Shown here piece after piece: positions 38,217 through 47,033 of a stretch of DNA of 64,000 bases. The notes below the pieces were generated by a model, which was not told the DNA's origin, did not search any database, and saw only the letters and a program-made list of their open reading frames with translations. The position numbers and the translations under genes were made by a program. Numbering within the stretch: the stretch's first letter is position 1; every line of letters starts with the position of its first letter. This stretch comes from Kitasatospora sp. GAS204B (GTDB taxonomy: Bacteria > Actinomycetota > Actinomycetes > Streptomycetales > Streptomycetaceae). The stretch covers positions 248,001-312,000 of the forward strand of contig NZ_JARZAG010000007.1 of assembly GCF_029892155.1 (NCBI RefSeq). The letters run 5' to 3'.

Positions 38217-39614
38217 CTACTTGCACCCGCACAGGACCAGCTTGGCCACGATCCGGTCCATCGCGGCCCGGGCGGCGTTCGCGTCGACGTTGGTCCTGGT
38301 CATCAGCGCGAAGGCGAGCAGCCGCCCGTCGGCGTCCACCACGGTGCCGGCCAGCGTGTTGACACCGCTCAGGGTGCCGGTCTTGGCCCGCACCACGCCG
38401 GCGCCGTCGGCCGAGCCCTGGGCCTGGACGAAGCGCTTGTCGAGCGTTCCGGTCAGCGCGGCGATCGGCAGTCCGGTCAGCACCGCGCGCAGCTGCGGGT
38501 GGTCGGCCGAGGCGGCCAGCGTGAGCAGGTCGGACAGCACGATCGGCGGGATGGTGTTGTTCACGTTCAGGCCGCTGCCGTCGTTCAGCTGCACGCCCGC
38601 CATCGGCAGGCCGAGCCCGGCGAGCGTCTTGGTGATCGCCTGTGCCGCGCCGTCGTAGCCGACCGGCAGGTGCTGGGCGAGTGCCACCTGCCGGGCCACC
38701 GCCTCAGCCAGCGTGTTGTCGGAGTTGGTCAGCAGCCGCTCCACCAGGCGGGGCAGGATCGGCGACTGCACCTGGGCGATCGGCGCCGCGTTCGCCGCGG
38801 CCTGGGCCTGGGCCGGCTTGCCGTCCACCGTCACGCCCTGGGCGCCGAGCAGGTCGGCGAACTTGGCGGCCGCCTGGGCGGCCGGGTCGGGGACCCGGGC
38901 CGGGGCGTCGATGTCCTGGGTGGCGACCACCCGGCCCTCGTCGATCATCAGCGACGACATCGGCCCGATGTTGTAGCCGTCGTTGTACTTGTGCGCGGCC
39001 GGGCCGGTGTACAGCGAGGTGTCGTACCCGAGGTGGACGGTGGCCACCCCGGCCGCCTTCAGCGCGGCGGCGGTCTGCCTGGCCAGGTCCGGCAGCGAGG
39101 CGGGGGCCGAGTCCGGGTCCACCGGGGCACCGCCGATCCGGATCTGATCCACCGTCAGGCCCGTCAGCGTCGGGTCGCCGCCGCCGACCAGCACGATGTC
39201 GGCCGGGGCGGCGCCGTGCACCACCTTGGTGGTCAACCGGGTGTCCGGGGGCAGCAGGCTGAGCGCGGCCACCGAGGTGGCCAGCTTGGTGGTGGAGGCC
39301 GGGGTGGACGGGGTGGTCTCGCCCGAGCCCAGCAGCAGCTTGCCGGTGACGCCGTCGCTGATCGCGAAGGTGAGCGTGCCCAGCGCCTTGTCCGAGGTGA
39401 GCTGGCCGAGCGCGGCCTGCAGGCCGGCAGCGGTGGGCAGGGCGTCGGTGCCGCCAGTGAGGGCCGGAACGAGCACTGGTGGGGCGGGTGACGGCGCGGT
39501 GGCCCCGTCCGGCGCCTGCGGGTGCGCCGGGCCCCCTCCCGCCAGCAGGGCGAACCCCGTCAGCCCCGCCACCACCGTTGCTCCCAGACTTCTGCGAGTC
39601 CCCGTGCCTGCCAC
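38217..39614 (-). CDS. dacB: D-alanyl-D-alanine carboxypeptidase/endopeptidase (PBP4, S13)
   Basis: A 465-residue class C penicillin-binding protein that trims or cleaves peptidoglycan cross-links outside the membrane. It has an N-terminal signal ([16 protein letters not shown]), the serine motif PASTTKLAT, the SDN motif [14 protein letters not shown], and the KTG motif [16 protein letters not shown]. The S13 insertion between the first two motifs is present. The GTG at 39614 follows GAAAGGGG. The last residues, VLCGCK, include two Cys. It is divergent from ppa with 76 bp between the starts. Confidence 0.93.
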   Translation of the reverse strand: MAGTGTRRSLGATVVAGLTGFALLAGGGPAHPQAPDGATAPSPAPPVLVPALTGGTDALPTAAGLQAALGQLTSDKALGTLTFAISDGVTGKLLLGSGETTPSTPASTTKLATSVAALSLLPPDTRLTTKVVHGAAPADIVLVGGGDPTLTGLTVDQIRIGGAPVDPDSAPASLPDLARQTAAALKAAGVATVHLGYDTSLYTGPAAHKYNDGYNIGPMSSLMIDEGRVVATQDIDAPARVPDPAAQAAAKFADLLGAQGVTVDGKPAQAQAAANAAPIAQVQSPILPRLVERLLTNSDNTLAEAVARQVALAQHLPVGYDGAAQAITKTLAGLGLPMAGVQLNDGSGLNVNNTIPPIVLSDLLTLAASADHPQLRAVLTGLPIAALTGTLDKRFVQAQGSADGAGVVRAKTGTLSGVNTLAGTVVDADGRLLAFALMTRTNVDANAARAAMDRIVAKLVLCGCK

Positions 39615-39690
39615 AGCCCAGCCCCTTTCCACAGCACTCCCTCCCGTAGGAGACACTTGGATTCTGTCAGTCCCTACCTTGGAGGAACCG

Positions 39691-40185
39691 TTGGAGTTCG
39701 ACGTCACCATCGAGATCCCGAAGGGCTCGCGCAACAAGTACGAGGTCGACCACGAGTCCGGTCGTCTTCGTCTTGACCGGATGCTCTTCACCTCGACCCG
39801 CTACCCGGCCGACTACGGCTTCGTCGAGGGCACTCTCGGCGAGGACGGCGACCCGCTGGACGCCCTGGTCATCCTGGACGAGCCGACCTTCCCCGGCTGC
39901 CTGATCAAGTGCCGCGCGATCGGCATGTTCAAGATGACCGACGAGGCGGGCGGCGACGACAAGCTGCTCTGCGTCCCGGCCACCGACCCGCGCTGGGAGC
40001 ACCTGCGGGACATCCACCACGTCTCGGAGTTCGACCGCCTGGAGATCCAGCACTTCTTCGAGGTCTACAAGGACCTGGAGCCCGGCAAGTCGGTCGAGGG
40101 TGCCGAGTGGGTCGGCCGCGTCGAGGCCGAGACCGAGATCACCGCTTCGGTCAAGCGCCTGGCGGAGTCCGGCGACGCGCACTGA
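39691..40185 (+). CDS. ppa: inorganic pyrophosphatase
   Basis: A 164-residue family I soluble pyrophosphatase. It shows [16 protein letters not shown], the signature region [17 protein letters not shown] with metal-binding Asp residues, and [26 protein letters not shown]. The start is TTG at 39691, strongly supported by GGAGG seven bases upstream and by the family N terminus. It is monocistronic and ends at a perfect terminator hairpin. Confidence 0.96.
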   Translation: MEFDVTIEIPKGSRNKYEVDHESGRLRLDRMLFTSTRYPADYGFVEGTLGEDGDPLDALVILDEPTFPGCLIKCRAIGMFKMTDEAGGDDKLLCVPATDPRWEHLRDIHHVSEFDRLEIQHFFEVYKDLEPGKSVEGAEWVGRVEAETEITASVKRLAESGDAH

Positions 40186-40202
40186 GCGTGATGCTTAACC
40201 TC

Positions 40203-40228
40203 CGCCCTCGGTCGAGCGACCGAGGGCG
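40203..40228 (+). terminator. terminator of ppa
   Basis: CGCCCTCGGTCG and CGACCGAGGGCG form a perfect 12-bp stem with a minimal loop, 18 bp after the ppa stop. It probably also serves the convergent asparaginase gene. Confidence 0.82.
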
Positions 40229-40254
40229 AAGGTGAGGGATCAGTCTCAGCGTGC

Positions 40255-41211
40255 TCAGACCACGGCGCGGATCTCGCCGACCACCTCGGCGCCGCCGTAG
40301 AGCGGGGCGCCGCCGATCCGGTCCAGCACCTGGTCGGTGTACCCCAGCCGGCGCAGCAGCGCGGCGAGCACCGGGCCGAGCGCCCGGCCCGCGCCGTCGT
40401 CGATCTTGAAGGCCAGCGCCCGGCCGTCCGGCAGCGCCACCGCCTGCACGGCCTCCGCGCCCATCTTGGAGAGGGTGCCCGGGATCGCCCGCATCAGCCA
40501 GGTGTCCGGGCGGCGGGTGCCGGCCACGTACTCGGGGTGGGCGCGCATCGCGTCGGCGACCAGTCGCGGCGCGCTGCCCTCGGGGGCCCGCAGCAGCGCG
40601 CGGTAGCCGCGGGCCAGGCCCACCAGCGAGACGGCCAGCAGCGGGGCGCCGCAGCCGTCCGTGCCGGCGGCGGCTATCGACTCGCCGCTCGCCTCCTCCA
40701 GGGCCTCGTGGGCCAGCCGCTGGATCGGGTGCTCCGGGTCCAGGTAGCTCTCGGTCTGCCAGCCGTTGGCCAGGCTGGCGGCCAGCCAGGCGGCGTGCTT
40801 GCCCGAGCAGTTCATCACCAGCGGCTCCCGGCGGCCGCCGCCGGCCAGGTACGCCTCGGCCTCGGTCGGGTCCAGCGGCAGGTCCGGCGGGGTCTGCAGG
40901 GCGTCGGCGCCCAGGCCCGCGCCGGACAGGATGGTCCGCACCCCGTCCAGGTGAAACGATTCTCCGGAGTGGCTGGCGGCCGCCAGGGCCAGCAGCTCGC
41001 CCTCGATCGGCAGCCCCGCCCGCAGCGTGGCCACCGCCTGGAAGGGCTTGTTGCAGGAGCGCGGGAAGATCGGCCGCTCGGGGTCGCCCAGCGCGAACTC
41101 GATCGAGCCGTCGGGCGCGAGCACCACCAGGGAACCGCGGTGGTACCCCTCGGTGAAGCCTGAGCGGACGACCTCGGCGAGGACGGGCGACAGGGCGGCG
41201 GAGTCTGGCAT
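40255..41211 (-). CDS. asparaginase (thermolabile L-asparaginase family)
   Basis: A 318-residue protein of the Rhizobium etli-type L-asparaginase family. It shows VLAEVVRSGFTEGYHRGSLVVL, PRSCNKPFQAVA with the catalytic-type Ser-Cys-Asn-Lys, AAASHSGE, MNCSGKHAAWL and GTDGCGAPLLAVSL. It should hydrolyse asparagine to aspartate and ammonia in the cytoplasm. It stands alone between ppa and rsiG. A Ser/Lys catalytic pair is recorded for related enzymes and the residues are present here. Confidence 0.85.
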   Translation of the reverse strand: MPDSAALSPVLAEVVRSGFTEGYHRGSLVVLAPDGSIEFALGDPERPIFPRSCNKPFQAVATLRAGLPIEGELLALAAASHSGESFHLDGVRTILSGAGLGADALQTPPDLPLDPTEAEAYLAGGGRREPLVMNCSGKHAAWLAASLANGWQTESYLDPEHPIQRLAHEALEEASGESIAAAGTDGCGAPLLAVSLVGLARGYRALLRAPEGSAPRLVADAMRAHPEYVAGTRRPDTWLMRAIPGTLSKMGAEAVQAVALPDGRALAFKIDDGAGRALGPVLAALLRRLGYTDQVLDRIGGAPLYGGAEVVGEIRAVV

Positions 41212-41268
41212 CGGTGGCAGCCTTCCGGAGCAGGAGGGTGGGAGCCGGCCGCCGTCGCCCGCTGGTTC

Positions 41269-41838
41269 TCAGTCGGGCAGCGGGCCGCCGGCCAGCAGGT
41301 CGTCGACCCGCGCTTCCCCTTCACGGTACCGCCGGGTGATCTCCGCCCCGCAGCCGTCCGCCGTGCGTTGCAGCAGCTGGCGGCGCCCGGAGACCTCGCG
41401 CTCGTGCGCGGTGAGCCGGTCCAGCGCCGCGAGCAGCTCGGCGGAGGCGTGCGCGGCCAGGTCGGCCAGCTGCACGTCGCCCATCAGGGCGTCCGCCTGC
41501 GCCTGGTACTGCTCGCCGCGCGGGGTGCCCAGGGTCAGGTGCCGGGCCGACTGGCGCACGTTGGAGGGCGCGTCGGCGAGGATCTGCGGCAGCCGGTGCA
41601 GCAGGGTCTGCCAGCCGGCGTCCGGCTTCGGCGGGCACAGCCGGACGTCGAGCGTGCGGCGGTCCAGCTCGGCCCGCAGGATGTCCACCCGGCCCTGCAG
41701 CAGCCGGCGCAGGTACGAGAGGTCGGCCTCCTGCTCCAGGGCGTCCCGGCGCAGCGTGCGCAGCTCGTCCAGGGCCAGCGCCTCGATCACCGGCATCTCC
41801 GGTGCCGCGGGCTTGCCGGGCACCCCGTTCGCCTCCAT
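41269..41838 (-). CDS. rsiG: c-di-GMP-dependent anti-sigma factor RsiG
   Basis: A 189-residue helical protein with two copies of the c-di-GMP-binding signature E-x3-S-x2-R-x3-Q-x3-D. Copy 1 is E37, S41, R44, Q48, D52 (EADLSYLRRLLQGRVD); copy 2 is E146, S150, R153, Q157, D161 (EREVSGRRQLLQRTAD). In Streptomyces, RsiG bound to c-di-GMP sequesters the sporulation sigma factor WhiG and delays spore formation. Both motifs are complete, so ligand binding is expected to be intact. ATG 41838 gives the family length, while the longer frame adds unrelated residues. The 289-bp upstream gap to dtd holds no gene. Confidence 0.92.
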   Translation of the reverse strand: MEANGVPGKPAAPEMPVIEALALDELRTLRRDALEQEADLSYLRRLLQGRVDILRAELDRRTLDVRLCPPKPDAGWQTLLHRLPQILADAPSNVRQSARHLTLGTPRGEQYQAQADALMGDVQLADLAAHASAELLAALDRLTAHEREVSGRRQLLQRTADGCGAEITRRYREGEARVDDLLAGGPLPD

Positions 41839-42127
41839 CGACCAACCACCTGCCCTCGGATAGATCCCACCCGTGTCACCCCTGCCCTTGGTGGCACGCT
41901 CCGGCGCCCCCTGGGGTTCCCCACCAGCACCGCTGCCACCCGCTCGGGCGAGCGCCCTCGGCACGGGTGTGCGAGCGGTGCGAACGGCCGTCCGCGACGG
42001 GCGGCACGGCCGACTCCGGAATCGTGCCACCCCGCGAGCACCGCTGCGGCGCAGATGCACCCGAACGGCGGCCTGGCGAACGGGACCTGGCTGATATGAC
42101 CTGTCGGCGGCTCGGCACAATGGCCGC

Positions 42128-42562
42128 ATGCGAGCAGTGGTACAGCGGGTGAGCGAGGCCGCCGTGACGGTGGCCGGGGAACAGGTCGGCGCGATCAGCG
42201 GTCCGGGGCTCTGCGTCCTGGTCGGGGTGACGCATCAGGACACCGCGACGCAGGCCGCCGAGCTGGCGCGCAAGCTGTGGACGCTGCGGCTCTTCGACGG
42301 TGGGCAGAGCGAGCTGTCCTGCTCGGACCTCGACGCGCCGCTGCTGGTGATCAGCCAGTTCACGCTCTACGGCGACGCCCGCAAGGGCCGCCGGCCCACC
42401 TGGCAGGCCGCCGCGCCCGGGCCGGTCGCCGAGCCGTTGCTGGCCGAGCTGGTCGAGCGGCTGCGGGCGCTGGGCGCGACGGTGGAGACCGGCCGGTTCG
42501 GGGCGGACATGAAGGTCTCGCTGGTGAACGACGGGCCGTTCACCGTGCTGCTGGAGGTCTGA
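42128..42562 (+). CDS. dtd: D-aminoacyl-tRNA deacylase
   Basis: A 144-residue homodimeric enzyme that removes D-amino acids from mischarged tRNA. The two active-site motifs are [19 protein letters not shown] and [14 protein letters not shown] (the GP cis-proline region). [15 protein letters not shown] is the classic N terminus. The gene is monocistronic and converges on ygfZ, with a short tandem repeat between them. Confidence 0.96.
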   Translation: MRAVVQRVSEAAVTVAGEQVGAISGPGLCVLVGVTHQDTATQAAELARKLWTLRLFDGGQSELSCSDLDAPLLVISQFTLYGDARKGRRPTWQAAAPGPVAEPLLAELVERLRALGATVETGRFGADMKVSLVNDGPFTVLLEV

Positions 42563-42588
42563 GGTCCCGGAGCGCGCTCCAGCGCTGC

Positions 42589-42620
42589 GGGGCTACGGGG
42601 CTACGGGGCTACGGGGCGAC
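42589..42620. repeat. 8-bp tandem repeat at the end of ygfZ
   Basis: GGGGCTAC occurs three times in a row at 42589, 42597 and 42605, followed by the variant GGGGCGAC at 42613. The TAG stop codon of ygfZ (minus strand, 42609-42611) lies in the third unit, so the last codons of the gene come from the repeat. Confidence 0.92.
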
Positions 42621-43571
42621 CACGACCTCCTGGGCGGCCGGCACACCGCCGGCCCGCAGTTCGGCGTCCACCGGGACGTTGCGCTTCACCAGGGCGAGCG
42701 CGATCGGGCCCAGCTCGTGGTGGCGGGCCGCGGAGGTGACGAAGCCCAGTGCCCGGCCCTCCGGCTCGGCGGCCAGGCGCACCTCGGTGCCGTGCGCGGG
42801 CAGCACCTCCTCGGTGCCGTCCAGGTGCAGGAAGACCAGCCGGCGCGGCGGCTTGCCCAGGTTGTGCACCCGGGCCACCGTCTCCTGGCCGCGGTAGCAG
42901 CCCTTGTTGAGGTGCACGGCGGAGCCCAGCCAGTCCACCTCGTGCGGGATGGTGCGGTGGTCGGTCTCGAAGCCCAGCCGCGGGCGGTGCGCCTCGATCC
43001 GCAGCGCCTCGTAACCCCAGATCCCGGCCGGGCTGCCGAACTCCTTCGCCTGCTCGGCGAGTTCGCCGCGCGGCAGGAACAGGTCCCGCCCGTACGGCAG
43101 TTCGCGCACTGCGGCGGCGCCGGCCGCGGCGGCGGGGTTGCCGGCCGGCAGGTGGACGACGGCGAACCGCTCGGTGGCGTCGGCCACCTCCACCCGGTAC
43201 ATGAACTTCATCCGCTCCAGGTACTCCAGCAGCGCCGGCTGGGTGCCCGGCTCGACGTGGGCCCAGGTGGTGGTGCCGTCGTCGACCAGGTAGAGGGCGT
43301 GCTCGACGTGCCCGTGCGGGGAGAGGATCAGCGCCTCGGTCGCGTGCTGGGGCGGGAGTTCGCTCACGTGCTGGGTGAGCAGCAGGTGCAGCCAGGCGAG
43401 CCGGTCGGGGCCGGTCACGGTGATCACACCGCGGTGCGAGAGGTCGGTGAAGGCCCGGCCGGCCGCCAGCTCCCGCTGCTCGCGGAAGATGTCGCCGTAG
43501 TGGGCCGCGACGCCCTCGTCGGCTCCCTCGGCGGGGACGGCTCCGGGCAGGGACAGCAGCGGGCTCTTCAT
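42609..43571 (-). CDS. ygfZ: folate-binding YgfZ-type iron-sulfur/tRNA modification protein
   Basis: A 320-residue member of the YgfZ/GcvT-like family, which binds tetrahydrofolate and helps keep Fe-S enzymes active. The family signature KGCYRGQETVARVHNLG is intact around the conserved Cys. The N-terminal barrel (TDLSHRGVITVTGPDRLAWLHLLLTQHV) is also clear. The ATG at 43571 lies 10 bp downstream of the stop of the nur-like gene, so the two are likely cotranscribed. The last residues VAP are coded by the 8-bp tandem repeat. Confidence 0.92.
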   Translation of the reverse strand: MKSPLLSLPGAVPAEGADEGVAAHYGDIFREQRELAAGRAFTDLSHRGVITVTGPDRLAWLHLLLTQHVSELPPQHATEALILSPHGHVEHALYLVDDGTTTWAHVEPGTQPALLEYLERMKFMYRVEVADATERFAVVHLPAGNPAAAAGAAAVRELPYGRDLFLPRGELAEQAKEFGSPAGIWGYEALRIEAHRPRLGFETDHRTIPHEVDWLGSAVHLNKGCYRGQETVARVHNLGKPPRRLVFLHLDGTEEVLPAHGTEVRLAAEPEGRALGFVTSAARHHELGPIALALVKRNVPVDAELRAGGVPAAQEVVVAP

Positions 43572-43581
43572 GCCCGCCAGC

Positions 43582-44028
43582 TTACGACTGCGGCTGCCCG
43601 ACCCCGGCGGTGCAGTCGGCGCAGCGGCCGAAGATCGCGAAGTGCTTGAGGTCGGTGTCGAAACCGTGCTCCACGCGCAGGCTCTCGATCAGCGGGGCGG
43701 CGATCGCGGTGCCGGTCTCCTGCACCTTGCCGCAGTCCCGGCAGACCAGGTGCAGGTGGTGGTGGCGACCGGCCAGGTGGTAGGTCGGCGCACCGTGGCC
43801 CAGGTGGGCGTGCGAGACCAGGCCCAGCTCCTCCAGCAGCTCCAGCGTCCGGTAGACGGTGGAGATGTTCACCCCGCTGGCGGTCAGCCGGACCTGGGCC
43901 AGGATCTCGTCCGGGGTCGCGTGGTCGAGCGTGTCCACCGCCTCCAGGACCAGCTGGCGCTGCGGGGTGAGGCGGTAGCCGCGCCGGCGCAGGTCGGCCT
44001 TCCAGTCGGTGCCGGTGTCCGCCACCAC
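43582..44028 (-). CDS. nur: Fur-family nickel uptake regulator (Nur-like)
   Basis: A 148-residue Fur-superfamily repressor. The winged helix is LRRRGYRLTPQRQLVLEAVDTLDHATPDEIL with ISTVYRTLELLEELGLV. The metal region holds HAHLGHGAPTYHLAGRHHHLHLVCRDC and a later CADC. The His pairs in HAHLGH and HHHLH agree with the nickel and second metal sites of Streptomyces Nur, which represses nickel uptake and sodF. Zur or Fur specificity is possible but fits less well. The start is GTG 44028 with GAAGGGG upstream. It heads a pair with ygfZ. Confidence 0.82.
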   Translation of the reverse strand: MVADTGTDWKADLRRRGYRLTPQRQLVLEAVDTLDHATPDEILAQVRLTASGVNISTVYRTLELLEELGLVSHAHLGHGAPTYHLAGRHHHLHLVCRDCGKVQETGTAIAAPLIESLRVEHGFDTDLKHFAIFGRCADCTAGVGQPQS

Positions 44029-44062
44029 GCTGCCACCCCTTCGCCACTCGCTCGCCCGCCGC

Positions 44063-44647
44063 TCAGCGGAAGAAGGCGATCCCGTCGTCCGGCAGGTCGT
44101 TGATGTCCTTGATCAGCTGGGCCGGGCTGAGCACCTTGCGCAGCTGGGCGGACATGTAGGGGCGCAGCGGCACCTCGGGCGCCGCCTTCTCGCCGACCCA
44201 GAGCAGCTCGTCGTTGACGAAGCCGTAGAGCCGCTTGCCACCGCTGTAGGGCGCCGAGCCCTCGACCCGGGCGACCGCGTCGGTGGCCACGTCGATCTGC
44301 GGCTTGCCGTCGGCCAGCTTGCCGTACCAGATCTCCACCGTGCCGTCGTCGCGCACCATGGAGATCTCCACCTCGCGCTCGCCGCTGGTGCCCTGGTGGT
44401 TGCTGGTGATCCGCCAGAAGCCGTGCTCGGTCTCCAGCGGGCGGATCTTCTCGCCCTCGTTGTCCAGCACCCAGCTGCGGGAGCGGAACTCCAGGAACGG
44501 GCGGCCGTCGTGGCGGAAGACGACTTCCTGGCCGAAGTTGCACTTCTCCTGGCCGGGGAAGTCGAAGACGCCCGCTCCCTCCCAGGTGCCGAGGAGGAAG
44601 GCCAGCGAAACGACGTCCTTGTGGAGGTCGGAAGGAATCTCGATCAT
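44063..44647 (-). CDS. nitrobindin/FABP-like heme-binding beta-barrel protein
   Basis: A 194-residue protein of the DUF1794/nitrobindin family, a ten-stranded barrel that binds heme and can handle nitric oxide or peroxynitrite. It shows LAFLLGTWEGAGVFDFPG (the GxWxGxG motif), LEFRSRSWVLDNEG, HGFWRI, and a late LYGFVNDELLW. The proximal heme His of the family should lie in the C-terminal half, but I cannot see a single unambiguous candidate. It lies just upstream of the nur-like gene on the same strand. Confidence 0.85.
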   Translation of the reverse strand: MIEIPSDLHKDVVSLAFLLGTWEGAGVFDFPGQEKCNFGQEVVFRHDGRPFLEFRSRSWVLDNEGEKIRPLETEHGFWRITSNHQGTSGEREVEISMVRDDGTVEIWYGKLADGKPQIDVATDAVARVEGSAPYSGGKRLYGFVNDELLWVGEKAAPEVPLRPYMSAQLRKVLSPAQLIKDINDLPDDGIAFFR

Positions 44648-44699
44648 GGTCCTGGATCGCAGTCGTGGGCGGTGGGCTACCTCTACGGTACGGGAGAGG

Positions 44700-44807
44700 T
44701 CAGCGCTGGCCCTGGTACAGCTTCATCACGGAGAAGACGGCGAACCAGGCGATCACGACGGCCACGACGCCCAGCAGGATGTCGAAGAAGAGTTCAAGAC
44801 CGTTCAC
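44700..44807 (-). CDS. 35-aa single-pass membrane peptide
   Basis: A short gene reading GTG AAC GGT CTT GAA (MNGLELFF...) to ...VMKLYQGQR and TGA. It codes for one membrane helix (LLGVVAVVIAWFAVF) with a short acidic N side and a basic C tail. GGGAG lies six bases before the GTG, the spacing expected of a real start. It stands alone between the nitrobindin-like gene and the divergent DsrE gene. The function is unknown. At this length it is easily missed by automatic calling. Confidence 0.75.
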   Translation of the reverse strand: MNGLELFFDILLGVVAVVIAWFAVFSVMKLYQGQR

Positions 44808-44918
44808 GGTGGGCTCCCGGTGCGGTGTCGGCGGACGGACGATGACGGCGCGAGTCTATCCGGCCCCACCACGCGCTTCACGGTGAGGCCCGCCACGCGG
44901 CCGGTCTAAGCTGACGGC

Positions 44919-45281
44919 GTGTCGAAGAAGCTGGTCATCAAGGTCACCGCCGGAGCGGACGCGCCCGAGCGCTGCTCGCAGGCCTTCACGGTCGCCGCCG
45001 TCGCGGTCGCCAGCGGGGTCGAGGTCTCGCTCTGGCTGACCGGGGAGTCCTCCTGGTTCGCCCTGCCCGGGCGGGCCGCGGAGTTCGAGCTGCCGCACGC
45101 CGCCCCGCTGCCGGACCTGCTGGAGTCGATCCTGGCAGCCGGCACGGTCACCCTGTGCACCCAGTGCGCGGTCCGGCGCGGCATCGAGCAGGCGGACACC
45201 ATCGAGGGAGTCCGGATCGCGGGCGCCCAGGTCTTCGTCAGCGAGATCATGGCCGACGCCGTCCAGGCGCTCGTGTACTAG
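44919..45281 (+). CDS. DsrE-family protein
   Basis: A 120-residue protein of the DsrE/DsrF-like fold, whose members carry sulfur on a Cys or act in redox sensing. It shows KKLVIKVTAGADAPERCSQAFTVAAVAVASGVEVSLWLTGES, GTVTLCTQCAVRRGI with two Cys (CTQC), and GAQVFVSEIMADAVQAL. The GTG at 44919 lies eight bases after TCTAAG (44905-44910), which could be a -10 element; the mRNA may therefore be leaderless. It is convergent with the DUF3099 gene. Confidence 0.85.
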   Translation: MSKKLVIKVTAGADAPERCSQAFTVAAVAVASGVEVSLWLTGESSWFALPGRAAEFELPHAAPLPDLLESILAAGTVTLCTQCAVRRGIEQADTIEGVRIAGAQVFVSEIMADAVQALVY

Positions 45282-45299
45282 GGCGTCAAGAGGCCGGCC

Positions 45300-45572
45300 T
45301 CACCGCTCGGTCTCGTGGTCCGGCTTGTCCCGGTCGTGCCCCGGCTCCTCCCACTTGGGGTCGTCCCAGCGCGGGTCCCGCCACCAGTCGTCCTCCGGGT
45401 CGCGCCGGTTGGCGAAGATCGCGGCCAGCGGCGGGATGACCATCGCCACCAGGCACATGCCGATCGCCGCGCCCACCGAGAAGAACCGCACGACGCCCCA
45501 GGCCAGGACGAAGAGCCCGAGGCAGACCGCCATCGCCGCGAAGTAGTAGACATGCCTGCGCCGCTGCTGCAC
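45300..45572 (-). CDS. DUF3099 membrane protein
   Basis: A 90-residue protein with two membrane helices (YYFAAMAVCLGLFVLAWGVV and FFSVGAAIGMCLVAMVIPPL), then ANRRDPEDDWWRDPRWDDPKW and an acidic tail, which is the DUF3099 layout. The function is unknown. The GTG at 45572 lies one base after GGGAGG, unusually close, so the true start may be a few codons away. It begins just downstream of the hairpin that ends the sseC operon. Confidence 0.82.
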   Translation of the reverse strand: MQQRRRHVYYFAAMAVCLGLFVLAWGVVRFFSVGAAIGMCLVAMVIPPLAAIFANRRDPEDDWWRDPRWDDPKWEEPGHDRDKPDHETER

Positions 45573-45583
45573 ACCTCCCAGTA

Positions 45584-45623
45584 AAGCGCTGAGCCCCCGC
45601 CGACGGGCAGGGGCTCAGCGCTT
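45584..45623 (-). terminator. terminator of the sulfurtransferase-sseC operon
   Basis: AAGCGCTGAGCCCC and GGGGCTCAGCGCTT form a perfect 14-bp stem with a 12-nt loop, 16 bp after the sseC stop. The distal flank reads TTTACT on the minus strand, which adds a short U tract. Confidence 0.85.
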
Positions 45624-45638
45624 CTTTCCCGAACGGGG

Positions 45639-45929
45639 TCAGACCGCGATCGGGACCTCGGTCAGGGCGCCCTGGGAGGCGACCACCTTGCGGTCCACGG
45701 TCGCGCCCGGCACCAGCGCACGCACGGTCCAGCTGCCGGGGGCCGCGAAGAAGCGGAACTGCCCCGTGGCCGAGGTGGGCACCTCGGCGGTGAACTCGCC
45801 GCCCGCGTCCAGCAGGCGCACGTAGCCGTTGACCGGCTCACCGTCGCGGGTCACCGAACCCTGGATGATCGTCTCGTTCGCCACGTCAACTCCTGCCAGG
45901 TCCGGGCCGCCGGCCTTCGCACCACACAT
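45639..45929 (-). CDS. sseC: SseC-like DUF1416 protein
   Basis: A 96-residue protein of the DUF1416 family, found beside thiosulfate sulfurtransferases in actinobacteria. It begins MCGAKAGGPDLAGVDVANET and has a transthyretin/Cna-B-like beta fold (IIQGSVTRDGEPVNGYVRLLD, SATGQFRFFAAPGSWTVRAL). The Cys at residue 2 may take part in sulfur transfer, but its role is not shown. It lies 39 bp after the sulfurtransferase gene and shares its transcript. Confidence 0.9.
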   Translation of the reverse strand: MCGAKAGGPDLAGVDVANETIIQGSVTRDGEPVNGYVRLLDAGGEFTAEVPTSATGQFRFFAAPGSWTVRALVPGATVDRKVVASQGALTEVPIAV

Positions 45930-45968
45930 GTCTCGGTCTCCTTGCTTCTCGGTACGGCGCGGTGCCGC

Positions 45969-46808
45969 TCAGGCGCCGATCTCGATCGGCACGCCCACCA
46001 GGCTGCCGTACTCGGTCCACGAACCGTCGTAGTTCTTGACGTTCTGCTGGCCGAGCAGCTCGTGCAGCACGAACCAGGTGAGCGCGGAGCGCTCGCCGAT
46101 CCGGCAGTAGGCGATGGTGTCCTGGGCCAGGTCCACGCCCTCCTGCGCGTAGAGCGCGCGCAGCTCGTCGTCCGACTTGAAGGTGCCGTCGTCGTTGGCG
46201 TTCTTCGACCACGGGATGTTGCGGGCGCTCGGCACGTGGCCGGGGCGCTGCGACTGCTCCTGCGGCAGGTGGGCGGGGGCGAGTAGGCGGCCGGAGAACT
46301 CGTCGGGCGAGCGCACGTCGACCAGGTTCTTGTTGCCGATCGCGGCGACCACGTCGTCGCGGAAGGCGCGGATCGCGCTGTTCTGGGCCTGCGCCTTGTA
46401 GGCGGTGGCCGCGCGGTCGGGGACCTCGGAGCCGTCGACCAGGTCGCGGGAGTCCAGCTCCCACTTCTTGCGGCCGCCGTCCAGCAGGCGGACGTCGCCG
46501 TGGCCGTAGAGCTTGAAGTACCAGAACGCGTAGGAGGCGAACCAGTTGTTGTTGCCGCCGTAGAGGACGACGGTGTCGTCGTTGGCGATGCCCTTGGCGC
46601 TGAGCAGCGCCTCGAAGCCGGCCTGGTCGACGAAGTCGCGGCGGACCGGGTCCTGGAGGTCCTTCTTCCAGTCGATCCGAACGGCGTTCTTGATGTGGTT
46701 CTTGTCGTACGCGGAGGTGTCCTCGTCCACCTCGACGACGACGACCTTCGGGTCGTCCAGGTGGGCCTGGACCCAGTCGGCATCGACCAGCACGTCGCTG
46801 CGGCTCAT
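45969..46808 (-). CDS. thiosulfate sulfurtransferase (rhodanese)
   Basis: A 279-residue two-domain rhodanese. The first domain (VDADWVQAHLDDPKVVVVEVDED, RIDWKKDLQDPVRRDF) is structural. The second carries the active loop YCRIGERSALTW with the persulfide Cys, preceded by NLVDVRSPDEFSG. It moves sulfur from thiosulfate to cyanide or to cellular acceptors. GGAG lies seven bases before the ATG at 46808. The 225-bp leader between it and the upstream cysteine-rich peptide contains a stable GGCCGG/CCGGCC stem (around 46846-46880), so attenuation is likely. Confidence 0.93.
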   Translation of the reverse strand: MSRSDVLVDADWVQAHLDDPKVVVVEVDEDTSAYDKNHIKNAVRIDWKKDLQDPVRRDFVDQAGFEALLSAKGIANDDTVVLYGGNNNWFASYAFWYFKLYGHGDVRLLDGGRKKWELDSRDLVDGSEVPDRAATAYKAQAQNSAIRAFRDDVVAAIGNKNLVDVRSPDEFSGRLLAPAHLPQEQSQRPGHVPSARNIPWSKNANDDGTFKSDDELRALYAQEGVDLAQDTIAYCRIGERSALTWFVLHELLGQQNVKNYDGSWTEYGSLVGVPIEIGA

Positions 46809-47033
46809 GTTCTGTCTCCATCCGGGGGCGGTTGGCGGAAGGTGAGGGCCCGGCCGGTCACGGTCCGGCCATCCGGGCCACTTGTCCGAAAATCTGTCCG
46901 GATAGTGGGACGGGGCGGGGAAGCCGGTACTGCCGGGCAAGCTGGGGAGAAATCCGGCCGCAGGCGAGAATGCCTGGTCAGGCCAAGGGTGCGGGCGTGG
47001 CGGCGAGTCGATTCTGCCGGACCGGGCCGCCGG

